Positions 16,940 to 25,644 of a stretch of 64,000 bases of DNA are shown here, piece after piece; positions within the stretch are counted from its first letter, which is position 1, and each line of letters begins with the position of its first letter. A model generated the notes under the pieces. That model was not told the origin of the DNA. It saw only the letters and a program-made list of their open reading frames with translations, and ran no database searches. Origin of the DNA: Helicobacter bilis (GTDB lineage: Bacteria > Campylobacterota > Campylobacteria > Campylobacterales > Helicobacteraceae); assembly GCF_001999985.1 (NCBI RefSeq), contig NZ_CP019645.1, positions 620,001 to 684,000 of the forward strand, read 5' to 3'. A program made the position numbers and the translations under genes.

Positions 16940-19561
16940 ATGCTAAAAAACACTAATCATTTTATTGAAAATTACCATAAGGACACACAAAGTATTTCTA
17001 AATACATACTCTTACAGCTACCAGATGATTACAAAGGGCAACTCTCAAGTTTTTATGAAATGATAGAAACTCTATACAATAATGATGCCTACTACACATA
17101 TTTAAACCCTAGCGACTTAGAAAATCTAACATTCCAAGATTTACAAGATGAGACTCAACTAGGATATTTTTATTGCCTTTATCATTGTAATCCTTTGATT
17201 GTGCTGGATAGTAAAAATACAACAACACTAAACAATAAAGTAGCTATTGATAATTTTGGCTATAAAGATGAATTTTATCTTACCTTTATATCAAACAAAG
17301 ATTCTATAACCGCTGAATACCTAGAAGCTCGAAAAGCTCTCTATCACTCTATATCTCAAATCAAACAAGAAAGCCAAGAACAAGAATCACAAGAACTGAA
17401 AAAGCAACAAGAAATATTAGAACAATCCTTACAAAACTTAGATTCTAAACAAAGAGAATTTACATTAAAAGATTCACAAAAACAACAAGAAAAACAAAGA
17501 CAAGAGCAAAAACAAGCAAGTTTCAATACAAGTGATACCAGCAAATATTCCCATCTCATCTTAGATACTCAAGATAAAAACATTAAACTCATATTCTTAG
17601 ATAAACTAGATTCTAAGGCTTTAAATAGAAACATTTCAATGTCTAATCTCATTCATATCCACAACAATAAAATAGATATATTCTTAAAAGATAAAAGCAT
17701 ACTAGATATACAAGAGCTAGAATCTCTTATAAAAGCATATAGCGATAGCTTAAGAGAATCTAATAATATAGAATCTCAACCTACTTTAGATTCCTTGCAT
17801 TCTGCTAATACACAAGTCTTTTTCTACTCTACCTTACTCACAGGTGGCACTGAATCTAGCCTGCCTCATAAAGAATGCTATTTTGGTGAGTTAGATGCTA
17901 GTAATACTCAATCTACATTAGGATTAAATGAATCTAAGCCTATCTATCAACTCATTAACAAAGTAGATTCTAACTACATAGAATCTAAAATAGATAGCAC
18001 AGATTCTAACAACACTCTAAGCACATTACATATCTTTTTAAACAACTCTATCCTTACAATCCTAAATTATTCTCTTTTAGATTCTAGCCTTAATATCAAG
18101 CTAGAATCTAAAAGCACAGAATCTAAAGAAATATTAGAGAGAGAAAAAGCACAAAAGCAAAAAGATTCTTCGCTTACAGCTCAGCATGACAATGTAATCG
18201 CTACCGCATTCTTGCACCCAATATTAGAAGATAATGAGATTAAATGTCCTCATAATGGTGTAGTAAAACTAAAGAGCAATAAAGGCAAACCTTTTAAGTC
18301 TAAAGGCATACCTATGATTCTAGAATCTGATTTAATCAACTCTAGCATAGTAGGTTGCACTAATAATATCGCAGGTATTCCTACTCCATGCACTCTTATT
18401 TCTGTAATACTCCCTAGTGCTAGAGCATTAAAGAAATATAATGATGATTATCCCATAATGCAGGATTTAGTTAGTGGCAATGTCTTTAGTGATAAAGGAT
18501 TCCCTCTTATTGCTACACCTAAGCCTAATACATTTAGAATAAACTCCCCTAAGCCAATAGACTCTAACACTCAAAATAAACAAAAGCTAGAATCACAAAT
18601 AAATCTTTACAGACCAACACTAAGGCTACATTATAAAATCACTCCATTACAAAAAGACAATCTCCCTATATATAGACTAAAGCTTAATGATAGTATTATA
18701 GAATCAAATAATGACACTCCACTAGATTCTATCACTATTGATATAGCTAAAGATACTAAAGATTTACATGATATACATAACTTAGATAAAGCATTGCAAG
18801 ATATACTCTCTATATTGCATTCCAATCTTAAACAATCTTTTATGAAAGAATATATGTATAAATATGTATCTTTACAGCTAGATTCTAATATGCTTTTACT
18901 TATACTCCTTATCCCACAAAAGATTCCAAAAATCTATAAAGAAGCCTATAAAGAATACCATGATAAAGAATATGGAGTTGGTAGATATACATATGTATAT
19001 GAGTATTGCTATCATAAAGATTTAGACATAAAAGACTATGCAAAAATAGGATTAGATTCTAATCCTAGCAATGCTACTATCCTTACGCTACACACAGCTT
19101 ATAAAGCACAAAAGCTAGAAGTAACACTTGCTAATGGATTAGATTCTATACTAGAATCTAAAGATAAAGAACACAATACAGATACAATTCTCACACTTCA
19201 AGTTATCAATGGAGGGTATGAAGAGAAGCATTGGGGATTTAGAGAGGAGACAGAAAACAAAGATACACAAGCAAATCTCTTACATATAACAAATAAAGAA
19301 AGCAAAGATTCCAAAGCAACACAAGAAAACAAAGACAAACAAATACTAGAGGTGTATTTTAGTTATGGGGAGGAGTGTGAGAGATTACAAGAGGATTCAA
19401 GACATTCTAGTGATGTGAATCTGCATATAAAAACACAAGGTTATGACAATGGGGAGGAAGTGGAGGTAAGGCTAGAATCTTCTAATAATCAAGTCCTTAT
19501 TGTGCGTGGCATAATACAAGATAATCAAGCAGTGATTACAAATATATTCAAGGATACATAA
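16940..19561 (+). CDS. Full-length PAAR-like T6SS adaptor/spike-tip protein
   Basis: This 873-residue protein is the most complete adaptor of the window, behind AAGGAT. Its parts in order are: a head domain (about 1-140, ending in YLEARKALYHSI), a Gln/Glu/Lys-rich probable coiled coil (about 140-195), a beta-rich region with IDIFLKDKSILDIQELESL and LLNYSLLDSSLNIKLE (about 205-400), and the PAAR-like domain with CPHNGVVKLKSNKG at Cys436, GCTNNIAGIPTPC and KGFPLIATPKPNTFRIN (to about 540). A long C-terminal region follows with LLLILLIPQKIPKIYKEAY and a final beta domain (ILEVYFSYGEECERL ... IIQDNQAVITN). It overlaps the Tae4 gene by one base and follows a lipase, so it may carry one or both. 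The role as spike tip is inferred from the PAAR-like motif. Confidence 0.7.
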   Translation: MLKNTNHFIENYHKDTQSISKYILLQLPDDYKGQLSSFYEMIETLYNNDAYYTYLNPSDLENLTFQDLQDETQLGYFYCLYHCNPLIVLDSKNTTTLNNKVAIDNFGYKDEFYLTFISNKDSITAEYLEARKALYHSISQIKQESQEQESQELKKQQEILEQSLQNLDSKQREFTLKDSQKQQEKQRQEQKQASFNTSDTSKYSHLILDTQDKNIKLIFLDKLDSKALNRNISMSNLIHIHNNKIDIFLKDKSILDIQELESLIKAYSDSLRESNNIESQPTLDSLHSANTQVFFYSTLLTGGTESSLPHKECYFGELDASNTQSTLGLNESKPIYQLINKVDSNYIESKIDSTDSNNTLSTLHIFLNNSILTILNYSLLDSSLNIKLESKSTESKEILEREKAQKQKDSSLTAQHDNVIATAFLHPILEDNEIKCPHNGVVKLKSNKGKPFKSKGIPMILESDLINSSIVGCTNNIAGIPTPCTLISVILPSARALKKYNDDYPIMQDLVSGNVFSDKGFPLIATPKPNTFRINSPKPIDSNTQNKQKLESQINLYRPTLRLHYKITPLQKDNLPIYRLKLNDSIIESNNDTPLDSITIDIAKDTKDLHDIHNLDKALQDILSILHSNLKQSFMKEYMYKYVSLQLDSNMLLLILLIPQKIPKIYKEAYKEYHDKEYGVGRYTYVYEYCYHKDLDIKDYAKIGLDSNPSNATILTLHTAYKAQKLEVTLANGLDSILESKDKEHNTDTILTLQVINGGYEEKHWGFREETENKDTQANLLHITNKESKDSKATQENKDKQILEVYFSYGEECERLQEDSRHSSDVNLHIKTQGYDNGEEVEVRLESSNNQVLIVRGIIQDNQAVITNIFKDT

Positions 19562-20292
19562 TGGCAGTTGAATGGAAAGCGACTTGTGGCACTGTAAGTG
19601 CAAGTATAAAGTGTAAAAGACCAAATTTTGATGATGTGAAAAAAGCATACGACACAATCAATATGGCAAATCCGAATGATATGAATCTACAAGAAACCTT
19701 TAGACAAGCTATCATAGATAATGGCGTATGGCGTGGTATATCATCTAAAGCAGCAGAGCAGAAAGCCCAAGAGATACTCACACAAATTCAAAATGATAGC
19801 TATGATGATTCTGTATGGCAGAGATATGCCCTAGTGGGTGGCACACCTTTGAGCGAATACATTAATCATAAAAATTTCTTTGGCAGAAGTCCTGATTATG
19901 CAGATTATAGCAATACTTGTGCTTTGCAAGTGAGCTATGCACTAAATTATGGGGGTATGCCACTACATACTGAAATCAAGCCAAAAGAATATAAATCTAT
20001 GTATGGTAAAGGCAAGCAATATCTTTATATCTTAGGTGCAGATTATATGGGGAGATTCTTAAATGATAAATGGGGTAAGGCAGAGATATCTATAACAGCA
20101 ACAGATGAAGGTAAATATGCGGTATTAGAGCAAATTAAAAATAAGAAGGGCATTGTGGTAATGAAAGGATTTTATTCGCACACAACTTTATGGAATGAAA
20201 GTAATTTTGTTGATGTAGTAAATGGTGTGGCTAATAATTATTATTTAACTAATATAGGGACAGCTAAACTTGAATTTTGGGAGCTTATATAA
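19561..20292 (+). CDS. tae4: Tae4-family peptidoglycan amidase, T6SS effector (copy A)
   Basis: This 243-residue protein carries the Tae4 hallmark NTCALQVSYALNYGGMPL with catalytic Cys120, and the histidine motif SHTTLWNESNFVD with His207. Tae4 enzymes are papain-like NlpC/P60-type amidases that cut the D-Glu to meso-DAP bond of peptidoglycan peptides in the recipient periplasm. The family-typical end FWELI is present. An N-terminal region of about 100 residues (EWKATCGTVSASIKCKRPNFDD) is shared with copy H. It has no signal peptide, as expected for a T6SS cargo. The start overlaps the adaptor stop, and the immunity gene follows after three bases. Confidence 0.85.
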   Translation: MAVEWKATCGTVSASIKCKRPNFDDVKKAYDTINMANPNDMNLQETFRQAIIDNGVWRGISSKAAEQKAQEILTQIQNDSYDDSVWQRYALVGGTPLSEYINHKNFFGRSPDYADYSNTCALQVSYALNYGGMPLHTEIKPKEYKSMYGKGKQYLYILGADYMGRFLNDKWGKAEISITATDEGKYAVLEQIKNKKGIVVMKGFYSHTTLWNESNFVDVVNGVANNYYLTNIGTAKLEFWELI

Positions 20293-20295
20293 AAA

Positions 20296-20724
20296 ATGAA
20301 AAAAGTGATATGGTTTTGTTGTGTGTTTTTTATGTATCTAAATGCCGATGATATAGAATTTAACAGAGAGCTTGTAGGGAAAGTGGATAAAGTAGCCTAT
20401 TCTTATGATAAAAAAATAAAAATTATAAAAAGAATAGGTATGGAGTATTGTATTAAGGGCAATAATTTTGATAAGACACAGCCTAATATTATGATTATGG
20501 GTTGGTATAGATATAAATTGGGCGTTCCGTATGGAGAGGATATAATAGCAGACCTTAAGCCATACATAGACAATAAGGCTACAATCACCGATAAAACATT
20601 ATTGCATCATTATCAAAAATCAAACTTTAGTAGATTTTATACCTGCCTAAATCTCTATGACTCTAAAGAATACCAAGACGAAGTAGAACGCATAGTCAAA
20701 AAATACTGCAAGGATTGCAAGTGA
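20296..20724 (+). CDS. tai4: Tai4-family periplasmic immunity protein (copy A)
   Basis: This 142-residue protein has a Sec signal peptide (MKKVIWFCCVFFMYLNA, cleavage before DD). The family end CLNLYDSKEYQDEVERIVKK plus YCKDCK and internal cysteines are present. Tai4 proteins bind and block Tae4 in the periplasm of the producer. It lies three bases after Tae4 copy A and is its expected partner. The 3'-terminal 60 bases recur almost unchanged in copies D, G and H. Confidence 0.8.
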   Translation: MKKVIWFCCVFFMYLNADDIEFNRELVGKVDKVAYSYDKKIKIIKRIGMEYCIKGNNFDKTQPNIMIMGWYRYKLGVPYGEDIIADLKPYIDNKATITDKTLLHHYQKSNFSRFYTCLNLYDSKEYQDEVERIVKKYCKDCK

Positions 20725-20931
20725 TTCTATGCAAAAAGTATTGTAGCAATGAGATTGCAAGGTAATAGAGTAAGACATACAACCCTTTGGAATGGAGGTA
20801 ATTTTGTAGATGTGGAAATGAATAAGGAGGTTGATATATCTTTATACCTTTTTGGCTATGATTATCTCAATGACTCAAACAAATCTTATCCACATATAGC
20901 ACAATTTTATTTTTGGGAGATTGCAAGATGA
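20725..20931 (+). pseudogene. Tae4 3' remnant (copy B)
   Basis: The frame is open from just after the copy A Tai4 stop and encodes SIVAMRLQGNRVRHTTLWNG and then NFVDVEMNKEVDI and QFYFWEIAR. This is the C-terminal third of a Tae4, closely matching copy H. The catalytic cysteine half is gone. It leads directly into an orphan Tai4 gene. Confidence 0.78.
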
Positions 20932-21356
20932 AATATATAGTTATATGTTTTTTGGGCATATCATTTGGTTTGGCTTTTTGCCTTGATGAAACAAAGGCGT
21001 ATGCGGGAAAACAAATGTCAGCAGAAAATGAGTTTAGTAAAGAACCTACTACATATTATGTAAGATGGGCATTGATGTATTGCTTAGGTTATGTTTCTAA
21101 TGAAAATAAAATGTATCAAATGCCCAAATGCAAAGCAAGAAAAGAAACAAAAAACCCACACCATATAGACAATATGGTGCAACTTTTTGGTAATCAAGCT
21201 TTTAAAGAAATAAAAGCCTATATTGACAAAAATCTAGAATATGAAACTTTTGATAAGGGGAGAGTTAATACGTGCTTTGAAAAAATCTATTACAACAACG
21301 AGATTCAAGAGAAATTTAAAGCAATAGTAGAGAAACACCGAAATGAAAAGAAATAA
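20928..21356 (+). CDS. Tai4-like orphan immunity protein (copy B)
   Basis: Translation from ATG 20928 (overlapping the remnant stop by ATGA) gives about 142 residues with a signal peptide (MKYIVICFLGISFGLAFC). The rest keeps the Tai4 pattern YCLGY, NTCFEKIYYNNEIQEKF and a helical C-terminus, though the last cysteines are missing. Its cognate toxin survives only as the upstream 3' fragment. Confidence 0.65.
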   Translation: MKYIVICFLGISFGLAFCLDETKAYAGKQMSAENEFSKEPTTYYVRWALMYCLGYVSNENKMYQMPKCKARKETKNPHHIDNMVQLFGNQAFKEIKAYIDKNLEYETFDKGRVNTCFEKIYYNNEIQEKFKAIVEKHRNEKK

Positions 21357-22750
21357 TGGTTTTTATGAGTTACCAATTTCATATGACACTTATAGAATCT
21401 CATAATGACACTCCACTAGATTCTATCACTATTGATATAGCTAAAGATACTAAAGATTTACATGATATACATAACTTAGATAAAGCATTGCAAGATATAC
21501 TCTCTATATTGCATTCCAATCTTAAACAATCTTTTATGAAAGAATATATGTATAAATATGTATCTTTACAGCTGGATTCTAATATGCTTTTACTTATACT
21601 CCTTATCCCACAAAAGATTCCAAAAATCTATAAAGAAGCCTATAAAGAATACCATGATAAAGAGTATGGTGTTGGTAGATATACATATTTATATGAATAT
21701 TGCTATCATAAAGATTTAGACATAAAAGACTATGCAAAAATAGGATTAGATTCTAATCCTAGCAATGCTACTATCCTTACACTACACACAGCCTATAAAG
21801 CACAAAAGCTAGAAATAACACTTGCTAATGGATTAGATTCTATACTAGAATCTAGGGATAGACAAAGACAAGCTAAACTTGACAGAAAATCTCAAAACAG
21901 CATAAAACAACAAAGCATAGATTCCCTACTGACTATTACTCTTATAAATGGTGGTTATAAGGATAAATTATGGGGATTTAGGGAAAATAGCGAAGATGGT
22001 ATAACTATACTTAATCCAAAAAAAGACTTTATGGGGGCAGAGACAATAAGGACAAGCATTCAAAAATCAACTCCACAAAGAAATAAACAAGTTCATCTTT
22101 TATTTTATGGTGGTGCAAGAAAAATTGGAGACAATGCGGCATTTTATTATGCTTCTATAAATGTTCTAAAAGATTATAAGCACTATTATCCTAATGATAT
22201 TTTTATACATGAATTTGTGGATTCAGCAAAAACTATAGTAGATAAAATTAATGAACAAAATATAGAATCTATTGCTTCATTAGATCTATTTTTTCATGGT
22301 AGTAAATGGGGATTATATATGTATAAAGGTGCTTCAATGTATAAAGAATTGTTGAGTGAAGACATTAAAGAAAACAAATTAAATGCAAGTCTTTATGCCA
22401 GTAAAACCGCAGATTTACTGACTGCTTGGGACACTCATGAGGAAAAAAGGACAATATATGATGTAAAATTTGATCGATTTATTTCAAAAGGAGCAATCAT
22501 TGAAATACATGGTTGTGAATCTGGCGGAGATCTTTATGTGATTGATAGTATTTCAAAAAATCTATCCGAAGAAATTCCACAAGGATATGTTGTGGGACAT
22601 ACCACAAAAACAAATCCAAATATTGATAACACGCAAGATAATACAAAGCAAGATTATCGACATGGAGTAAGGGCTATTTGGCAAAATGGCAAGGTCATCA
22701 AAAAAACCACGCAAAAAAGGTGGATAAATTTTAACAAGGAAATGATATGA
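21356..22750 (+). CDS. Chimeric adaptor-toxin: duplicated adaptor segment fused to a His/Cys (caspase-like?) domain
   Basis: This 464-residue protein has two parts. Residues about 10-165 nearly repeat the post-PAAR region of the 16940 adaptor (DTPLDSITIDIAKDTKDLHD ... NGLDSIL). Residues about 230-455 are unique in the window. They contain LDLFFHGSKWGLY (His314) and GAIIEIHGCESGGDLY (Cys387), a layout reminiscent of caspase-like clan CD folds and DUF4347 domains, where a His-Gly and a later Cys form the dyad. There is no PAAR-like domain. The N-terminus (MVFMSYQFHMTLIES) looks like an artificial junction with the preceding immunity gene. A probable immunity lipoprotein overlaps by ATGA. I infer a specialised effector module; the protease-like activity is a hypothesis. 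Confidence 0.6.
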   Translation: MVFMSYQFHMTLIESHNDTPLDSITIDIAKDTKDLHDIHNLDKALQDILSILHSNLKQSFMKEYMYKYVSLQLDSNMLLLILLIPQKIPKIYKEAYKEYHDKEYGVGRYTYLYEYCYHKDLDIKDYAKIGLDSNPSNATILTLHTAYKAQKLEITLANGLDSILESRDRQRQAKLDRKSQNSIKQQSIDSLLTITLINGGYKDKLWGFRENSEDGITILNPKKDFMGAETIRTSIQKSTPQRNKQVHLLFYGGARKIGDNAAFYYASINVLKDYKHYYPNDIFIHEFVDSAKTIVDKINEQNIESIASLDLFFHGSKWGLYMYKGASMYKELLSEDIKENKLNASLYASKTADLLTAWDTHEEKRTIYDVKFDRFISKGAIIEIHGCESGGDLYVIDSISKNLSEEIPQGYVVGHTTKTNPNIDNTQDNTKQDYRHGVRAIWQNGKVIKKTTQKRWINFNKEMI

Positions 22751-23187
22751 GACAATATGTATTGATTGCATTGTCGTTATTCTTTTGTGCGTGTAGTGTG
22801 GATAAGCCTATCACATTGTATGCGATAAATATGATGTATGCATGTGAGTGTCCAAGATATAGGGTGTTTAGGGTAGAAGATACAGAATCTAGACTTACAG
22901 ATGGTGAAATTGATTTAGATAAAAACGCAAATCTTTCTAATGAAATATGGCATGTCATGAATTTAGAAGTCCCTCAAAATCTTATTGGCGTAGATTTGGA
23001 ATTAGAGTTTGAAAGTGCAGAAAAAGAAAGAGAGTTTAGCAAAAATGAGGGTGTGTCGCCTATCTGCAATATTTATTATTTTAACGGCACATTACATCAA
23101 GGATTATTTGGCAAAGCAACTCTCTATGTTAAGGATTACACAATTATGCCAAAGAGTAAAAATTGTATCTCGCAGATAATTGAATAA
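22747..23187 (+). CDS. Secreted or lipoprotein immunity candidate for the chimeric toxin
   Basis: This 146-residue protein has a signal peptide with a cysteine-containing end (LSLFFCACSVD). The lipobox is imperfect, so either a lipoprotein or a cleaved periplasmic protein is possible. It has no relative in the window and does not show the Tai4 pattern. The start overlaps the chimeric gene by ATGA behind AAGGAA, so the pair is surely co-translated. Periplasmic location suggests its toxin acts there. Confidence 0.55.
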   Translation: MRQYVLIALSLFFCACSVDKPITLYAINMMYACECPRYRVFRVEDTESRLTDGEIDLDKNANLSNEIWHVMNLEVPQNLIGVDLELEFESAEKEREFSKNEGVSPICNIYYFNGTLHQGLFGKATLYVKDYTIMPKSKNCISQIIE

Positions 23188-23198
23188 TGATTGTATAA

Positions 23199-23480
23199 AA
23201 TTTACTATATATAAGGGATTTTTTATATGTAAAATGGGGGTTTGAAAAGCCATACAATCCAAAAGAAATGTATTCAAAAAATGATAATATAGCATTTAGA
23301 CAAGAGTTGCAAAACTTTAAGAAAAATGGTATTGTAGTAATGAGAATTAAAGGCTTTGTAGATGCAGGTGGACATACAACTTTATGGAATGGGGAAGAGT
23401 TTGCAGATGGAACAAATTATTTAAACGACGAGGAAGCATCTATATTTGTCCGTGAACTCTGTTTTTGGGAATTATTATAG
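23199..23480 (+). pseudogene. Tae4 3' remnant (copy D)
   Basis: The open frame encodes VKWGFEKPYNPKEMYS, NGIVVMRIKGFVDAGGHTTLW and ends in RELCFWELL. It matches residues from about 110 onward of Tae4 copy F (VWGNADEPYNPK, GGHITLW). The histidine motif is kept but the cysteine half is missing. It precedes a Tai4 gene. Confidence 0.75.
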
Positions 23481-23491
23481 GGGGAATCGAC

Positions 23492-23914
23492 ATGAAAAAG
23501 ATTCTATTTATTTTATTGTGTGTATCTTATTTAAATGCCAATGCCTATGATGGATTTGATAGAGCAGTAAAAGAGCTTAAGGATTATGGCTTTGCTTTTT
23601 GTTTGGAGGAAAGTTATGTAGATAAAAAAGAGAAAGCCTTTCCGCCAACGAAACTCTCATATGATTTATATATATTTCAACGAGGTTCTATGAAATTTGC
23701 TATAATGGGCGGACTTAGAAATGAAGAACAAGTTGCTAAAAGCATACGAAATTTTGTCTCTCAATATCGCTCAAATCCTAAAAATCAAATAACAAATAAT
23801 AAACAAGGGATCCAAATATATATTATGGAATGTATGAATATGTTTCAAAACTCCAAAGAATACCAAGACGAAGTAGAACGCATAGTAAAGAAGTATTGCA
23901 AAGATTGTGAGTGA
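23492..23914 (+). CDS. Tai4-like immunity protein (copy D)
   Basis: From ATG 23492 (behind GGGGGAAT) the product has about 140 residues: a signal peptide (MKKILFILLCVSYLNANA), YGFAFCLEESY, and the C-terminal motif NSKEYQDEVERIVKKYCKDC. The toxin partner is only a 3' fragment, so this is an orphan immunity gene. Confidence 0.72.
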   Translation: MKKILFILLCVSYLNANAYDGFDRAVKELKDYGFAFCLEESYVDKKEKAFPPTKLSYDLYIFQRGSMKFAIMGGLRNEEQVAKSIRNFVSQYRSNPKNQITNNKQGIQIYIMECMNMFQNSKEYQDEVERIVKKYCKDCE

Positions 23915-23919
23915 GAAGC

Positions 23920-23961
23920 GATATTTTTGTCCGCGAACTTTGTTTCTGGGAATTAAAATAA
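23920..23961 (+). pseudogene. Tiny Tae4 3' remnant (last 13 codons)
   Basis: Right after the copy D Tai4 stop, 42 bases encode DIFVRELCFWELK followed by TAA, matching SIFVRELCFWELL at the end of copy D. It is the smallest toxin scar in the array and sits 20 bases before another Tai4 start. Confidence 0.7.
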
Positions 23962-23980
23962 AAAAATACAAAGGGATTCT

Positions 23981-24205
23981 ATGAAAAAGATTGTTTGTGT
24001 GATATTATTATGTGTTTCCTGTATGTATAGCAGTGAACCCGAGATTACAATAAGAAAGCAAGATAATATAGATAGTATAAAAGCATTAGGAATAGGATAT
24101 TGTTTGGGATATGATGTAGAGAAATTGTATGATGAGGGGGTTACACCTATTTTACTTGGGTTTGATGATAACGAACGCATGCCTTGCGTATTAGCTATGC
24201 CTTGA
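23981..24205 (+). pseudogene. Tai4-like gene, truncated and joined to Tae4 sequence
   Basis: The 74-residue frame starts with a signal peptide (MKKIVCVILLCVSCMYSS) and DSIKALGIGYCLGYDVEKLYDE, matching copy E Tai4. After DDNERMP it runs into Tae4 DNA read in the wrong frame. The C-terminal half with the conserved cysteines is missing. Confidence 0.68.
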
Positions 24206-24624
24206 ATTATAGCACCCACCCTATTAAAAATATGAAAAAGCAAGTTGTAGGCAGAGGCTACAAAGGTAAAGATAACCACACTTACTATTTGGGTGTATTT
24301 GACATTATCGAACTTCTAAAATTAAATTGGAAAGCGTTATCTTGGACTAAATCCACTTATAATCAAGTAAAAGACAAGATTCAATGTGGTTGCTCTGAGG
24401 ATTTTTACCACAATATGACCTCAAAAGCTGAAAATCAAAAGTTTTTTAAAGAATTGCAATCCATTAAAAGAAAAGGCATTGTAGCAATGATTGGCACAGA
24501 TGGGCTAAGACACACAACACTATGGAATGAAAGTAATTTTGTCGATGTAGAATTTAATTATTATAATTTCTTAGATGGAACAAATTACATTATCAAAGAA
24601 TTATATTTTTGGGATTTGTTATGA
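24184..24624 (+). pseudogene. Tae4 fragment lacking the catalytic cysteine (copy E)
   Basis: The 146-residue frame begins LRISYALNYSTHP exactly after the position of the catalytic Cys in NTCALRISYALN and runs to KELYFWDLL. GIVAMIGTDGLRHTTLW keeps the histidine. The 5' half was replaced by Tai4 sequence. The only start is TTG inside the joined region. It precedes a Tai4 gene. Confidence 0.72.
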
Positions 24625-25079
24625 AAAAAGTTCTTGTTGCATTGTGCTTCTGTCTTTCTTGTGTGTATAGCAGTAGCGATAGGTATAATATGTCGCTTCA
24701 GTTGCATTTACTGAAAGCAAGGGAATACATAGATGCTCTAAGGTCATTGGGAGTAGGGTATTGCTTGGGATACGATATAGAAAAGCTTTATGATGAAGCA
24801 ATATTGTGGTTTGGTTTTGATGATTCTAAACGCAATGATGTAATCAATGAAATAAAAATGCTTATCAATACTCAAAAAATAGAATTTGTAAAGCCTAAAA
24901 GAAAATATGATGAAAAGGCACAATTATTTCATAATTGTTTTTTAATGTACAATTCTAGCGTGTATCAAGATGAGATAGAGAATATAGCAAAGAAATATTG
25001 TAAAAATGCTGAAGTTTGCGAAAATATAAAACGACTTACAGAGCGGAAAATATGGAAAGATTGCAAGATATTACGTTAA
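24621..25079 (+). CDS. Tai4-like immunity protein (copy E)
   Basis: From ATG 24621, the product has 152 residues: a signal peptide (MKKVLVALCFCLSCVYSS), LGVGYCLGYDIEKLYDE, and NCFLMYNSSVYQDEIENIAKK plus YCKN. The last 25 residues run into the following Tae4 region and look non-native, so the natural C-terminus has been exchanged. It is probably still an immunity protein. Confidence 0.65.
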   Translation: MKKVLVALCFCLSCVYSSSDRYNMSLQLHLLKAREYIDALRSLGVGYCLGYDIEKLYDEAILWFGFDDSKRNDVINEIKMLINTQKIEFVKPKRKYDEKAQLFHNCFLMYNSSVYQDEIENIAKKYCKNAEVCENIKRLTERKIWKDCKILR

Positions 25080-25633
25080 GGGCTACCGTCCAAGCACAAA
25101 AGCGGTATGAGAAAGTAGGAGGACAAGCCTTGCGTGAATTTAATAGAGATTCTGAATCTTATATAAATACTTGTGCTTTTAAATTAAGCTATGCACTTAA
25201 CTATGGTGGAATGCCACTTAATAAATATATATCAAGACAACAAATAACAAGCAGACCGATTGCTTTTCAAAACGCTTTAATTCTTGGGGATAAGGCCAAT
25301 AATAATTACTTTATGAGAGTAAAAGAAATACGACAATTCCTTCAGTTAAAAAGTGTTTGGGGTAACGCAGATGAACCATATAATCCTAAAATTATGAAAA
25401 CCAAGCAGGAAAACATCGATTTTTACAACAACGAATTTTCAAAGTTTGATAAAAGTGGAGTAGTAGCAATGATAATTAGTGGGTGGAGTGATGCTGGAGG
25501 GCATATCACGCTTTGGGATGGAGCAAATGAACTGAATAAAGTATTCTTGGATTATGATGAAAATTTATACAATAATTATTTATTATACGGAAATGCTATT
25601 GTAACAGAGCTTTATTTTTGGGAACTAAAATAA
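25052..25633 (+). CDS. Tae4-family amidase, shortened N-terminus (copy F)
   Basis: From ATG 25052 the product has 193 residues and retains both catalytic motifs: INTCAFKLSYALNYGGMPL (Cys41) and DAGGHITLWDG (His151), plus the FWELK end. It lacks about 80 residues found before the cysteine in copy A. That region is not part of the catalytic core, so the enzyme may still fold, but loading onto the T6SS may be affected. A TTG start at 25016 is possible but adds Tai4-derived sequence. Its 5' part overlaps the end of copy E Tai4. Confidence 0.65.
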   Translation: MERLQDITLRATVQAQKRYEKVGGQALREFNRDSESYINTCAFKLSYALNYGGMPLNKYISRQQITSRPIAFQNALILGDKANNNYFMRVKEIRQFLQLKSVWGNADEPYNPKIMKTKQENIDFYNNEFSKFDKSGVVAMIISGWSDAGGHITLWDGANELNKVFLDYDENLYNNYLLYGNAIVTELYFWELK

Positions 25634-25644
25634 AGGAGGTTGGA

